A DNA stretch of 6,187 nucleotides from Cytophagales bacterium (GTDB lineage Bacteria > Bacteroidota > Bacteroidia > Cytophagales > UBA9547), in assembly GCA_003476475.1 (NCBI GenBank), contig DMUD01000077.1:609-6795 (forward strand). Reading direction: 5' to 3'. The notes under the pieces are model-generated. The model was not told where the DNA came from. It saw only the letters and a program-made list of their open reading frames with translations, and made no database searches. The first letter of the stretch is position 1; every line of letters begins with the position of its first letter. Positions 1 to 6,187 of this stretch are shown piece after piece. The translations under genes were made by a program, and so were the position numbers.

Positions 1-899
1 CGTTAGAAAGTGTTAGGCTTGGTTTGGAAAACATTGCGCATATGCTGCGGAATGAAAATCTAAATATTTTCGTGAAAGTATATGCCGCACTTTCCATACA
101 ACGAGAGGTAAAAACGGTAGGGGTGGTAATGGCAGGTAACATACCTGCGGTTGGATTTCACGATGCTTTTTGTGTGCTTTTGTCTGGCCATAGGTTGCTT
201 GCAAAGCTTAGCAAAGACGATACCGTTTTGATGCGATTTCTACTCGAAAAACTAATTGAGATAGAACCTGAATTTGCTTCTTATATAGAGTTTGCCGATA
301 GGATGAAAAATATGAACGCTGTAATTTGTACCGGCAGCGATAACTCGGCAAGGTATTTTGAGCATTATTTCGGCAAATATCCTCATATAATTCGCAAAAA
401 CAGAACATCTATCGCTGTCTTGGAGGGGAATGAGAGTTCTACCGAACTTCTCCATTTGGCAAAAGATGTATTTTCCTACTATGGTTTAGGCTGCAGAAAT
501 GTGTCTAAAATAATGATACCCGAAAATATGAACGTGACTAAAGTCATAGATGCATTTGAACCATTTTCATATGTTATTAGCCATCACAAATACGCCAATA
601 ATTATACATATAATAGGGCTGTACTTTTGTTAAATAATGAGGTTTTTTTGGACAATGGCTTTTTGCTTTTTAAAGAAACTAAAGCCTTGCACTCACCGCT
701 TTCTGTATTGTATTATGAGCGTTATGCACAAAAAGCGGATCTTTTACAGTATTTAGATGCACACAAATACGATATACAATGTGTGGTAGGCAACTTGCCT
801 GAGTTGGAAAATAAGGTAAATTTCGGAAAAGCACAGTCCCCTTCTTTGCTCGACTATGCCGATGGCATAGATACTATGGCCTTTTTGAATGAGCTGTGA
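1..899 (+). CDS. Acyl-CoA reductase (LuxC-like family), 5' end outside window
   Basis: This gene encodes a probable NAD(P)H-dependent reductase that turns a long-chain acyl-CoA or acyl thioester into a fatty aldehyde. It belongs to the LuxC-like, aldehyde-dehydrogenase-related family. The reading frame is open from base 3 with no stop, so the gene begins upstream; the TTG at 24 is not a convincing start. About 299 residues are present, and roughly 40-50 are probably missing if the protein is of usual family length. Visible family blocks are GVVMAGNIPAVGFHD (bases 120-164), thought to lie in the nucleotide-binding part, and LLSGHRLLAKLS just after it. The block YYGLGCRNVSK follows, with the presumed catalytic Cys at codon 492-494. 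Further on are VISHHKYANNY, FLDNGFLLFKE and, near the C-terminus, DYADGIDTMAFL. Bacteroidota homologues are stand-alone enzymes, so bioluminescence is not implied. The physiological substrate is unknown. The stop at 897-899 faces the stop of the next, convergent gene. Confidence 0.88.
   Translation, partial: LESVRLGLENIAHMLRNENLNIFVKVYAALSIQREVKTVGVVMAGNIPAVGFHDAFCVLLSGHRLLAKLSKDDTVLMRFLLEKLIEIEPEFASYIEFADRMKNMNAVICTGSDNSARYFEHYFGKYPHIIRKNRTSIAVLEGNESSTELLHLAKDVFSYYGLGCRNVSKIMIPENMNVTKVIDAFEPFSYVISHHKYANNYTYNRAVLLLNNEVFLDNGFLLFKETKALHSPLSVLYYERYAQKADLLQYLDAHKYDIQCVVGNLPELENKVNFGKAQSPSLLDYADGIDTMAFLNEL
854..886 (+). terminator. Possible intrinsic terminator / competing hairpins inside the 3' end of the reductase gene
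   Basis: Three short segments can pair with one another. CTATGCC (854-860) pairs perfectly over 7 bp with GGCATAG (864-870) around a GAT loop. The same GGCATAG can instead pair with CTATGGCC (874-881) around an ATA loop, with one bulged G. This second hairpin is followed by TTTTT (882-886), the layout of a weak intrinsic terminator for the plus strand. The convergent stop codons are only one base apart, so any terminator for either gene must lie inside the other gene or in its own coding end. The segment also encodes the conserved DYADGIDTM motif, so protein constraint alone could produce the repeats. Confidence 0.35.
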
Positions 900-900
900 C

Positions 901-1569
901 CTATTTCAATGGCAAAAAGTATGCAAGTGAAACTATGAAAGCTGAATTTACCAAAGTAGCGGAGCTGTTTTTGGAAATATTGCTAAAACTGCGGTTGTAT
1001 CTAAGTTCTGCCGAATAGCCACCTTTTGTTTTGGCCGGAAATTCGATACCAGCACCTATCAGGAAACCAACATCTAATGGCTTGAAAATATTGGAAGTAC
1101 TTGCATTTATTTCATCTTTTCTTCCCCCTCGGCTCAGCGTACGGGTAGAAGCAGCTAAAATTCCAATGTAAGGACCAGCCGAGGCAAAATATTGCATTTT
1201 TCTTGGATTGCCAAAATACACTTTTCCATAAATAGGCAAATGAATGTAATGCATCATGTAACGGGCATTAATTTCGTAAGGGTTAATTATTTCTTTTCCA
1301 CTTGCCGAAATTGTTTTGAGATACCCTTTTTCTCTTCCACCCCAAAGACCATATGAAAGTTCGCCAAAAACAGCATACATTTCGTCAAACTTGTATCCAA
1401 CAACGCCGCCAAGGGTGTAAGACATTGCGCTTTTATGAGATAAACCAAGCTCAGAACTGCCACCAAAACGAGCTATACCGGTACCTAATTTACCACCTAT
1501 CACTATTTCTTGGGCATACATCCATGTTATGTTTCCCAACAATAAAGCTGCAAGACAAAGAATTCTCAT
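901..1569 (-). CDS. Outer-membrane beta-barrel protein (PorT/OmpW-like porin family)
   Basis: This is a 222-residue predicted outer-membrane protein of unknown substrate. Residues 1-19 form a signal peptide: a short charged start (MR), a hydrophobic core and cleavage near YA/QE, the 'xAQ' ending typical of Bacteroidota exported proteins. The mature part is rich in Gly, Tyr and alternating hydrophobic/polar strands such as YTLGGVVGYKF, YAVFGELSYGLWGG, LPIYGKVYFG, ASAGPYIGILAA, VGFLIGAGIEF and AELRYNRSF. It ends in a hydrophobic, aromatic-containing strand (FIVSLAYFLPLK), as expected for BAM-inserted barrels. The length suits an 8-10-stranded barrel. The ATG at 1569 is chosen because the signal peptide follows directly, and AAGG lies about 5 bases upstream. 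The gene lies 103 bases downstream of the dioxygenase gene on the same strand and could be read with it or from its own weak promoter. The fold family is fairly sure; the role is not. Confidence 0.8.
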   Translation of the reverse strand: MRILCLAALLLGNITWMYAQEIVIGGKLGTGIARFGGSSELGLSHKSAMSYTLGGVVGYKFDEMYAVFGELSYGLWGGREKGYLKTISASGKEIINPYEINARYMMHYIHLPIYGKVYFGNPRKMQYFASAGPYIGILAASTRTLSRGGRKDEINASTSNIFKPLDVGFLIGAGIEFPAKTKGGYSAELRYNRSFSNISKNSSATLVNSAFIVSLAYFLPLK

Positions 1570-1595
1570 AACCTTGAATTTCTAAATTTAAGAAC

Positions 1596-1620
1596 CAAAG
1601 TAGCGTATTATTTCTTACAA
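1596..1620 (-). promoter_or_regulatory. Weak candidate Bacteroidota promoter for the beta-barrel gene
   Basis: Read on the minus strand, TTG (1618-1620) is followed after 15 bases by TACTTTG (1596-1602), about 27 bases before the ATG. The expected pattern is TTG, about 19-21 bases, then TAnnTTTG. Here the -7 element is one base short and the spacer is too short, so this is only a tentative call. Confidence 0.25.
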
Positions 1621-1672
1621 TCCATAAAATGAGGTGTGCTATTTAATTACATACAAAAGTTTTGAAATCAAA

Positions 1673-2191
1673 TCAAGAGTTTTTTGGGTTTTTCATCATT
1701 GTTCCACACTTGTTGCATGTACATAATTTGGGCGAATTGTAGAAACGATTCATCACTTCGGGCAATTGTTTTACAATGTCGGTCACTACCAAATATTCCT
1801 CGTAGAGTAGGTTTTCACACTTTTCACAGAACCACATGAAACCGTCTTTTTCATTTGATTTGCGGTAACGCTCTACCACAAGTCCAATAGTATTGGCGGG
1901 TCTTTGAGGCAAATGTGGTATTCTAGGAGGTAGTAAAAATAGGTCTCCCTCGGAAATAGTAATATTTTCCGTTTTTCCATTTTGGATAATGCGTAAATTA
2001 ATGCTGCCTTCTAGCTGGTAAAAGAGTTCTTCGCCTTCGTTATAGTGAAAATCTTTACGAGCATTGGGTCCACCTACCACCATCACTATAAAATCGTCGT
2101 TATCTTTGAATATTTGCTGGTTGCCAACAGGTGGTTTCAGCAAGTCCCGATTTTCGTCAATCCACTTTTTAAGGTTGAAGGGCTTAAGCAT
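1673..2191 (-). CDS. nbaC: 3-hydroxyanthranilate 3,4-dioxygenase (EC 1.13.11.6)
   Basis: This cytosolic Fe(II) enzyme opens the ring of 3-hydroxyanthranilate with O2. The product, 2-amino-3-carboxymuconate semialdehyde, cyclises to quinolinate for NAD synthesis or is degraded further. The 172 residues match the usual bacterial length and form one cupin domain. By comparison with the characterised Cupriavidus enzyme, the iron ligands are His49, Glu55 and His93. Substrate contacts are Arg45 (in GGPNARKDFH), Arg97 (in LPQRP) and Glu107 (in LVVER). The C-terminal rubredoxin-like metal site is also intact, with Cys122/Cys125 (WFCEKC) and Cys159/Cys162 (CNKC). All known functional residues are therefore present. 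The ATG at 2191 gives the family's normal N-terminus (PFNLKKWIDEN, then LLKPPVGNQQ). There is no evident Shine-Dalgarno sequence and no clear promoter. No other kynurenine-pathway gene is in the window. Confidence 0.95.
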   Translation of the reverse strand: MLKPFNLKKWIDENRDLLKPPVGNQQIFKDNDDFIVMVVGGPNARKDFHYNEGEELFYQLEGSINLRIIQNGKTENITISEGDLFLLPPRIPHLPQRPANTIGLVVERYRKSNEKDGFMWFCEKCENLLYEEYLVVTDIVKQLPEVMNRFYNSPKLCTCNKCGTMMKNPKNS

Positions 2192-2360
2192 ATCTGGTTA
2201 GGTAATTTTCGTTCAATAATAAAGTATTTTTGGCTTTGAATAAACTGAAGAACTTAAAGAATGCGATGGAATTTTGGACATATTTCAATGTATAAAAATT
2301 TTTTGTCGAATACTGATTCGGTAATTGTAGCAAAAGCTTCATTTTTGAACGAAAGCTTAG

Positions 2361-2391
2361 TTGTGAGTTTTCAAATTATATCTTAAATTTG
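2361..2391 (+). promoter_or_regulatory. Bacteroidota-type promoter for tRNA-His
   Basis: TTG at 2361-2363 is followed, after 20 bases, by TAAATTTG at 2384-2391. This matches the Bacteroidota housekeeping sigma pattern (TTG, about 19-21 bases, TAnnTTTG) exactly. Transcription would start around 2397-2400, only a few bases before the mature tRNA 5' end at 2404, which leaves a very short 5' leader for RNase P. It is the clearest promoter in the window and helps identify the phylum. Confidence 0.75.
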
Positions 2392-2403
2392 CAATCTTTA
2401 AAT

Positions 2404-2481
2404 GGAGATTGTAGCTCAGTTGGTTAGAGCGCCTGATTGTGGTTCAGGAGGTCGTGGGTTCGAGACCCATCTTTCTCCCCA
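2404..2481 (+). tRNA. trnH: tRNA-His (anticodon GTG)
   Basis: The cloverleaf can be drawn by hand. The D stem is GCTC/GAGC (2414-2417, 2427-2430). The anticodon stem is CCTGA/TCAGG (2432-2436, 2444-2448) with loop TTGTGGT and anticodon GTG at 2439-2441. The variable loop is AGGTC. The T stem is GTGGG/CCCAT with loop TTCGAGA (2454-2470). A genomically encoded extra G at 2404 can pair with C at 2478 (position 73), the G-1:C73 pair that identifies tRNA-His. CCA is present at 2479-2481, although its final A belongs to an A tract and may be fortuitous. The acceptor stem GAGATTG/CTTTCTC (2405-2411, 2471-2477) contains two adjacent U-U mismatches at pairs 5-68 and 6-67. The gene has its own promoter upstream and a terminator immediately downstream, so it is probably a single-gene transcript. 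Confidence 0.95.
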
Positions 2482-2512
2482 AAAAAAGCTACCAAAACGG
2501 TAGCTTTTTTTT
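2481..2512 (+). terminator. Intrinsic terminator after tRNA-His
   Basis: A perfect 6-bp stem GCTACC/GGTAGC (2488-2493 and 2499-2504) encloses an AAAAC loop. It is preceded by an A tract (2481-2487) and followed by eight T (2505-2512). The A and T tracts can lengthen the stem and would let it work in both directions. It begins at the very end of the tRNA, so the 3' trailer is minimal, and it separates the tRNA from the downstream Smr gene. Confidence 0.88.
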
Positions 2513-2590
2513 GTTACTTTTAGAACTCTTTTTTCTCTCTCACGTTTCTTTTTTAGTATTAAATAATCCTCGAAACATTAAAATATATTT

Positions 2591-3541
2591 ATGAATATTG
2601 GAGACAAAGTGCGTGAACTGCATGGTCGAAATGAGGGTGTTGTCATTGGCATATTATCCAATGGGAAGGTGGAAGTAGAGTTGACCGATGGATTTGTTAT
2701 TCCTTTTTTTATGAAGGAGTTGGTGGTGGTGTCGCAAATGGAAGAAAAAATTTTTGCTGATAATGACATTGAATCATTTTCTGAAAAGTCCACCAAAACT
2801 CAGGTTTTTGCTGAGCGTGGTATTTATTTGGCCAAGACGTTAGAAACAGACAACAGGCATTGTTTTCATTTTATCAACAACTCCGATTTTCAACTTCTCT
2901 ATACCTCATTTTTATTTGAAAATTTGAAACAGATGAAACCTTTGAATGCGGGTATTTTGAATAAAAAGACTGCACTTGAACTTTTTAAAACCGAACAAAT
3001 TGGAATTTTAATAGAATCGAAAATTATTATTCAAATCCTTTTTTTTGCTCAGGGCAGAAGTGAAATAAAATTGCCTTTGACAGAAGAAATAGATTTGAAA
3101 TTGGCCAATTGGAAAGCTGAGGCTACCATACTGCCTATAATTGGAAAGAAGGGAATTCAATGGCAATTGGACAACGAGCTGAAAAAGTCAGATGCACAAA
3201 CATTGGGTAGGAAACTTTCGGATATATCACCATCTAAAGGCCAGGTAAAAATGGAGAAAGTGAATTCGGAACTTGATTTGCATATCGATAAACTTACCGA
3301 CAAGCATGCTAGTTTCAGACCCGATGAAATATTTAGATACCAAGTTCGTGCTTTCGAAAACCACTTGGAAAAAGCGATTTCGGCAAGTTTTAAAGAGGTG
3401 ATTTACATACACGGGGTTGGGAACGGAATTTTGAAAGCTGAGGTGCAAAAAAAGTTATCGAATAATATGTTTGTCAAGCATTATGAAGATGCGCCACGCC
3501 TAAAGTATGGGTATGGTGCCATAAGGGTATTTCTAAAATAA
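2591..3541 (+). CDS. DUF2027 and Smr domain protein
   Basis: This 316-residue cytosolic protein has no signal peptide. Residues 1-50 look like a small SH3/KOW-like barrel (MNIGDKVRELHGRNEGVV, then VEVELTDGFVIPFFMKELVVV). Residues about 75-190 resemble the DUF2027 region, with GIYLAK, CFHFINNSDFQLLYT and later hydrophobic strands. Residues about 205-225 are a polar linker. The last ~90 residues are an Smr domain like that at the end of MutS2. They carry LDLH (D229, H231), the loop IHGVGNGILK (H274-G279) and the closing YGYGAIRVFLK. Smr domains of other proteins bind or nick branched DNA or cleave RNA; whether this one does is unknown. The ATG at 2591 matches the usual N-terminus of the family. 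An A/T-rich stretch precedes it, without a Shine-Dalgarno sequence or clear promoter. The histidine kinase gene starts 45 bases downstream, so co-transcription is likely. Confidence 0.85.
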   Translation: MNIGDKVRELHGRNEGVVIGILSNGKVEVELTDGFVIPFFMKELVVVSQMEEKIFADNDIESFSEKSTKTQVFAERGIYLAKTLETDNRHCFHFINNSDFQLLYTSFLFENLKQMKPLNAGILNKKTALELFKTEQIGILIESKIIIQILFFAQGRSEIKLPLTEEIDLKLANWKAEATILPIIGKKGIQWQLDNELKKSDAQTLGRKLSDISPSKGQVKMEKVNSELDLHIDKLTDKHASFRPDEIFRYQVRAFENHLEKAISASFKEVIYIHGVGNGILKAEVQKKLSNNMFVKHYEDAPRLKYGYGAIRVFLK

Positions 3542-3586
3542 AGCACAATCAAAATGGTATATTGGTAACTTTTTTCGTCCACTTTT

Positions 3587-4966
3587 ATGAAAATCCGTTA
3601 TCAGCTTACGCTTCTCTTCACTACCATAGTTGCCTCTTTTCTTTTCGTTTTTTGTTTGGCCGTTTACTTTTTTTATGCACAGTTCAGAGAGAAGGAGTTT
3701 TTTGACCGTTTGCGAGACAAGGCATTGTACACTGCCGAAATATGGGAGTACGAACAAAATGCGGAGGCGCTCTTCAAGTTCATGTATGAAATGAATTTGA
3801 CAAATTTTTACAGCGAGCAAATACGCATCATTAAAAATTGGTCAAAGCCCGAATATGAAAGCGACAAGGAGTTCGAAAGGGTTATCAACGAAACTCAATT
3901 CAAGCGAATAATGAAGGGCAAAGAATTGCACATTCGCAAGGGAGAAAGGGAAATATTGGGTTTGCTGTACAAAAGCAATTCAAAAGGTTCTTATGTTATC
4001 GTGGTTTCGGCCATAGACAAGTTTGGTCTAGGCAAGTTGAATACTCTTTTCCTCATTTTGGCTTTGGGTTGGGCTTCGAGTGTTTTTTTCGTTATGCTAG
4101 CAGGCTATGTTTTTGCTGGTCGAATATTGAAACCAGTTTCGGAAATCATTACAGAAGTGAGTGATATAAGTTTCACCAACATGGCCAAACGGCTTAAAAA
4201 CAGAAGTGGGAAAGATGAGATTTCTGAACTTTCGCGTACTTTCAACGACCTTTTGGAGCGATTAGACAATTCATTTCAAATGCAGAAAAGTTTTGTGTCG
4301 AATGCTTCGCATGAAATTCGAAACCCGCTTGCCTCTATCAAAGCACAATTGGATGTAACCCTACTGAAAGACAGGGAAATAGCTGAATATCAAACCGTGC
4401 TACAATCCTTGCTTCACGATATAGACCGAATGATAAAAATTGCCAATGGCTTGCTCGAATTGGCCAAGGTAAGCGGCGATTTTACAATGCTTCATTTTCA
4501 ACCTTGTAGGGTAGATGAAATTGTTCTGGAAGCAGCCAATACGCTGGTGCGTTACAAGAATGAATGCCAATTCACGTTTGATTACGAAACCTTGCCCGAA
4601 AAAGAGGAAGATTTGTTTGTCGATGGTTCGCAAGACTTTTTGTATTCGGCTTTTTACAACATCATAGACAATGCTTGCAAGTATTCTTCAGACCACAAAG
4701 TGGCTATCAAGTTAAGTTTTACCGACAGCACTCTAGTCATAAAGTTTCAAGACCATGGAATTGGCATTTCAGAAGAAGATAAGAAGCGAATCTTAGAACC
4801 CTTCTACCGTAGCGATGCGGCACGTGAATATGCTGGAATTGGCTTGGGTCTTTCGCTAGTCCAAAAAATTGTGCAACAGCACAAGGGAGCCATATCCTTT
4901 CACTCGCAACCTGGATTTGGAACTTTGGTAACAGTTAAATTATACAAAAATTTCATGTATAGTTAA
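3587..4966 (+). CDS. Membrane sensor histidine kinase (HAMP, HisKA, HATPase)
   Basis: This 459-residue inner-membrane kinase autophosphorylates on histidine and passes the phosphate to a response regulator. Transmembrane helix 1 is about residues 8-30. Residues about 31-150 form an extracytoplasmic sensor region with no recognised fold. Transmembrane helix 2 is about 151-177, followed by HAMP (about 178-230). The H box is FVSNASHEIRNPLASIKAQL, with the phosphoacceptor His242. Glu243 and Asn246 fit the HExxN/T phosphatase motif of HisKA kinases, so it may also dephosphorylate its partner. The ATP domain has an N box (NIIDNACKYS, Asn358 and Asn362), a D/G1 box (DHGIGI, Asp389), an F box (EPFYRSD, from 404) and a G2 box (GIGLGL, 417-422), all intact. 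The signal and partner are unknown, as no response regulator gene adjoins it here. The ATG at 3587 is followed directly by the first helix. PriA begins 31 bases after the stop. Confidence 0.93.
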   Translation: MKIRYQLTLLFTTIVASFLFVFCLAVYFFYAQFREKEFFDRLRDKALYTAEIWEYEQNAEALFKFMYEMNLTNFYSEQIRIIKNWSKPEYESDKEFERVINETQFKRIMKGKELHIRKGEREILGLLYKSNSKGSYVIVVSAIDKFGLGKLNTLFLILALGWASSVFFVMLAGYVFAGRILKPVSEIITEVSDISFTNMAKRLKNRSGKDEISELSRTFNDLLERLDNSFQMQKSFVSNASHEIRNPLASIKAQLDVTLLKDREIAEYQTVLQSLLHDIDRMIKIANGLLELAKVSGDFTMLHFQPCRVDEIVLEAANTLVRYKNECQFTFDYETLPEKEEDLFVDGSQDFLYSAFYNIIDNACKYSSDHKVAIKLSFTDSTLVIKFQDHGIGISEEDKKRILEPFYRSDAAREYAGIGLGLSLVQKIVQQHKGAISFHSQPGFGTLVTVKLYKNFMYS

Positions 4967-4997
4967 GTGTTTGTTTTCCCGACTTATTTTTGAAATC

Positions 4998-6187
4998 ATG
5001 ATGCCACTATTTGTCGATTGCTTTCTTCCTTTGGCTCTTCCGGGTACTTTGACCTATAAAATGCCCGATACATTTGAAGGTGAATTATTCGCGGGAAGTT
5101 TGGTGGCGGTGTCTGTGAAAAAATATTTATATACTGGCATCGTGAAAAAAGTACACAATGTTCGGCCTGTTGGGTACGAGGTGGCCGATGTGGTAGAAGT
5201 CTTGGAAAAAATACCAGTACTCACTTCGGCTCAAATAAAATTGCTGGACTGGATGAGCGAATATTATATGGCTCCGCCTGGCATTACTTTTCATGCCGCA
5301 TTGCCATCAGGCTTCAAAATTTCGACCGAATCTAAAATTCAGATAAACCCAAATTACGAAGAGGAGGAAAGGGAAGAAACCCTCACCACCAATGAGCGTC
5401 TTTTGATTGAATTGCTCAAAAATGCTCCATCCATTTCGTACTTGGATGCGATGAAAGCTCTGAAAATCAAAGCACTATATAAAATACTGCTTTCGTTAAG
5501 AAAAAAAGAGGCCATTTTGCTTTTTGAAGAATACAAGCATTTATACAAGCCTAAAATAGTCCAAAAAGTACGTCTTGCCGAACGTTTTGTGCAAAACAAA
5601 GACTTGCTGAAAGCCCTACTTGACAGTCTTGCTGGACAAGAAAAACAAGAAAATATTTTGTTGCGTTATTTACAAGAAGTGCCCATTTGGAACAATCCCA
5701 ATGCCAATGAGGCTGGATTGGCTAAAAATATTTTTTCTGGCGCATCGTCTTTGAACACACTTTTGAAAAAAGGAATTTTTGAAGAGTTCAAGCAAATAAT
5801 ACCAAGAGAGAATGTGGTGCATGAAGTATTTCGTGAGCCATATGAACTATCTGAAAATCAGAAGACTGCTCTTGAAGAAGTCAAAAACAAGTTTGCCAAA
5901 CTAGACACCGTTCTTTTGCACGGCATTACTGGAAGTGGCAAAACAGAGGTGTACATTCGCTTAATCAAAGAGCAAATGGCATTGGGCAAGCAAGTGCTTT
6001 TTCTGATGCCTGAAATTGCCCTTACAACCCACATGACCGCGCGATTGTCGGCCGTATTTGGCAAGGAACTGGATGTGTATCATTCGCGGCTTTCGGAAAA
6101 CGAACGCGTAGAAACTTGGAAAAAAGTGCAAAACGGCACTTCAAAGTTGGTGTTGGGAGCGCGTTCGGCGGTGTTTTTGCCTTTTCA
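4998..6187 (+). CDS. priA: Primosomal protein N' (replication restart helicase PriA), 3' end outside window
   Basis: PriA is a 3'-to-5' superfamily 2 helicase that recognises stalled forks and D-loops and reloads the replisome. The frame is open from the tandem ATGs at 4998 and 5001 to the window edge, about 396 residues with no stop. That is roughly half of the usual 730-830. Residues 1 to ~100 are the 3'-end-binding domain (FVDCFLPLALPGTLTYKMP, then SVKKYLYTGIV and LDWMSEYYMAPPGITFHAALPSG). Residues ~120-230 fit the winged-helix part. The helicase begins near 275 (LSENQKTALEEV). Walker A is HGITGSGKTEVYIRLI, with Lys315. The family blocks LFLMPEIALTTHM, VYHSRLSENER and LVLGARSAVFLPF follow. 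The DEAH box, second helicase lobe and zinc-binding cysteines lie beyond the window. Either ATG could be the start; no Shine-Dalgarno sequence decides it. The gene follows the kinase closely and probably shares its transcript. Confidence 0.95.
   Translation, partial: MMPLFVDCFLPLALPGTLTYKMPDTFEGELFAGSLVAVSVKKYLYTGIVKKVHNVRPVGYEVADVVEVLEKIPVLTSAQIKLLDWMSEYYMAPPGITFHAALPSGFKISTESKIQINPNYEEEEREETLTTNERLLIELLKNAPSISYLDAMKALKIKALYKILLSLRKKEAILLFEEYKHLYKPKIVQKVRLAERFVQNKDLLKALLDSLAGQEKQENILLRYLQEVPIWNNPNANEAGLAKNIFSGASSLNTLLKKGIFEEFKQIIPRENVVHEVFREPYELSENQKTALEEVKNKFAKLDTVLLHGITGSGKTEVYIRLIKEQMALGKQVLFLMPEIALTTHMTARLSAVFGKELDVYHSRLSENERVETWKKVQNGTSKLVLGARSAVFLPF

Noticed and set aside
24..26. TTG as a start codon for the acyl-CoA reductase
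   Set aside because: The frame stays open upstream to the window edge and the family has further N-terminal sequence, so the gene is simply cut by the window.
1353..1571. Plus-strand open frame of 72 codons inside the beta-barrel gene
   Set aside because: It is antisense to the signal peptide and first strands of the barrel protein, and its product shows no recognisable motif.
2331..2360. Repeated AAAGCTT (two HindIII-like palindromes) with a possible bulged hairpin upstream of tRNA-His
   Set aside because: The repeat is short, imperfect as a hairpin and upstream of the promoter elements, and nothing links it to an operator or attachment site.
2192..2403. The 212-base spacer as a hidden small gene or riboswitch
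   Set aside because: I see no open frame with a plausible start and no conserved riboswitch core. Only the tRNA promoter at its right end is supported.
2515..2522. TACTTTTA as a -7 promoter element for the Smr gene
   Set aside because: It differs from TAnnTTTG at the final G, has no TTG at the right distance, and would need upstream contacts inside the tRNA terminator.
3533..3820. Minus-strand open frame of 95 codons over the start of the histidine kinase gene
   Set aside because: It lies opposite a well-supported kinase with clear domains and resembles no protein family I know. It is best explained as a chance frame.
5354..6064. Two minus-strand open frames (5354-5599 and 5858-6064) opposite priA
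   Set aside because: Both are antisense to strongly conserved PriA sequence, including Walker A, and their products look like random translations.
1..6187. Mobile element, CRISPR array, prophage or defence system
   Set aside because: There are no transposase or integrase motifs, no regularly spaced repeats and no terminal inverted repeats. The genes are mostly housekeeping or common accessory genes, and the base composition looks even by eye.

Overview
The window looks like an ordinary chromosomal stretch of an AT-rich Bacteroidota genome. Four things point there. The acyl-CoA reductase is of the free-standing type common in that phylum. One protein fuses a DUF2027 region to an Smr domain, an architecture I associate with Bacteroidota. 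The gene for tRNA-His has an upstream promoter with the Bacteroidota -33/-7 pattern (TTG, 20 bases, TAAATTTG). Finally, purine-rich Shine-Dalgarno sequences are missing in front of most genes. No mobile element, CRISPR array, phage gene or toxin-antitoxin pair is visible.

Layout. Positions 1-899 (+) hold the C-terminal ~300 residues of an acyl-CoA reductase whose start lies outside the window. It converges, with one base between the stop codons, on a minus-strand pair: an outer-membrane beta-barrel protein (901-1569) and, upstream of it, 3-hydroxyanthranilate 3,4-dioxygenase (1673-2191). A 212-base spacer follows and ends with a clear promoter for tRNA-His(GTG) at 2404-2481. A strong intrinsic terminator follows directly. 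After it, three plus-strand genes run close together: a DUF2027/Smr protein (2591-3541), a membrane sensor histidine kinase (3587-4966) and the N-terminal half of primosomal helicase PriA (4998 to the window edge). Gaps of 45 and 31 bases suggest the last three are co-transcribed.

How the genes work together. No single pathway ties the window together. The dioxygenase makes the quinolinate precursor in tryptophan-to-NAD synthesis, or degrades 3-hydroxyanthranilate. The reductase makes fatty aldehydes. PriA restarts replication forks. The Smr protein may be a nuclease or nucleic-acid-binding protein. The kinase has no response regulator beside it in the window.

I found no previously undescribed system. 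The observations most worth a second look are the tandem U-U mismatch in the tRNA-His acceptor stem, the three mutually complementary segments at the end of the reductase gene, and the orphan kinase between the Smr and PriA genes.
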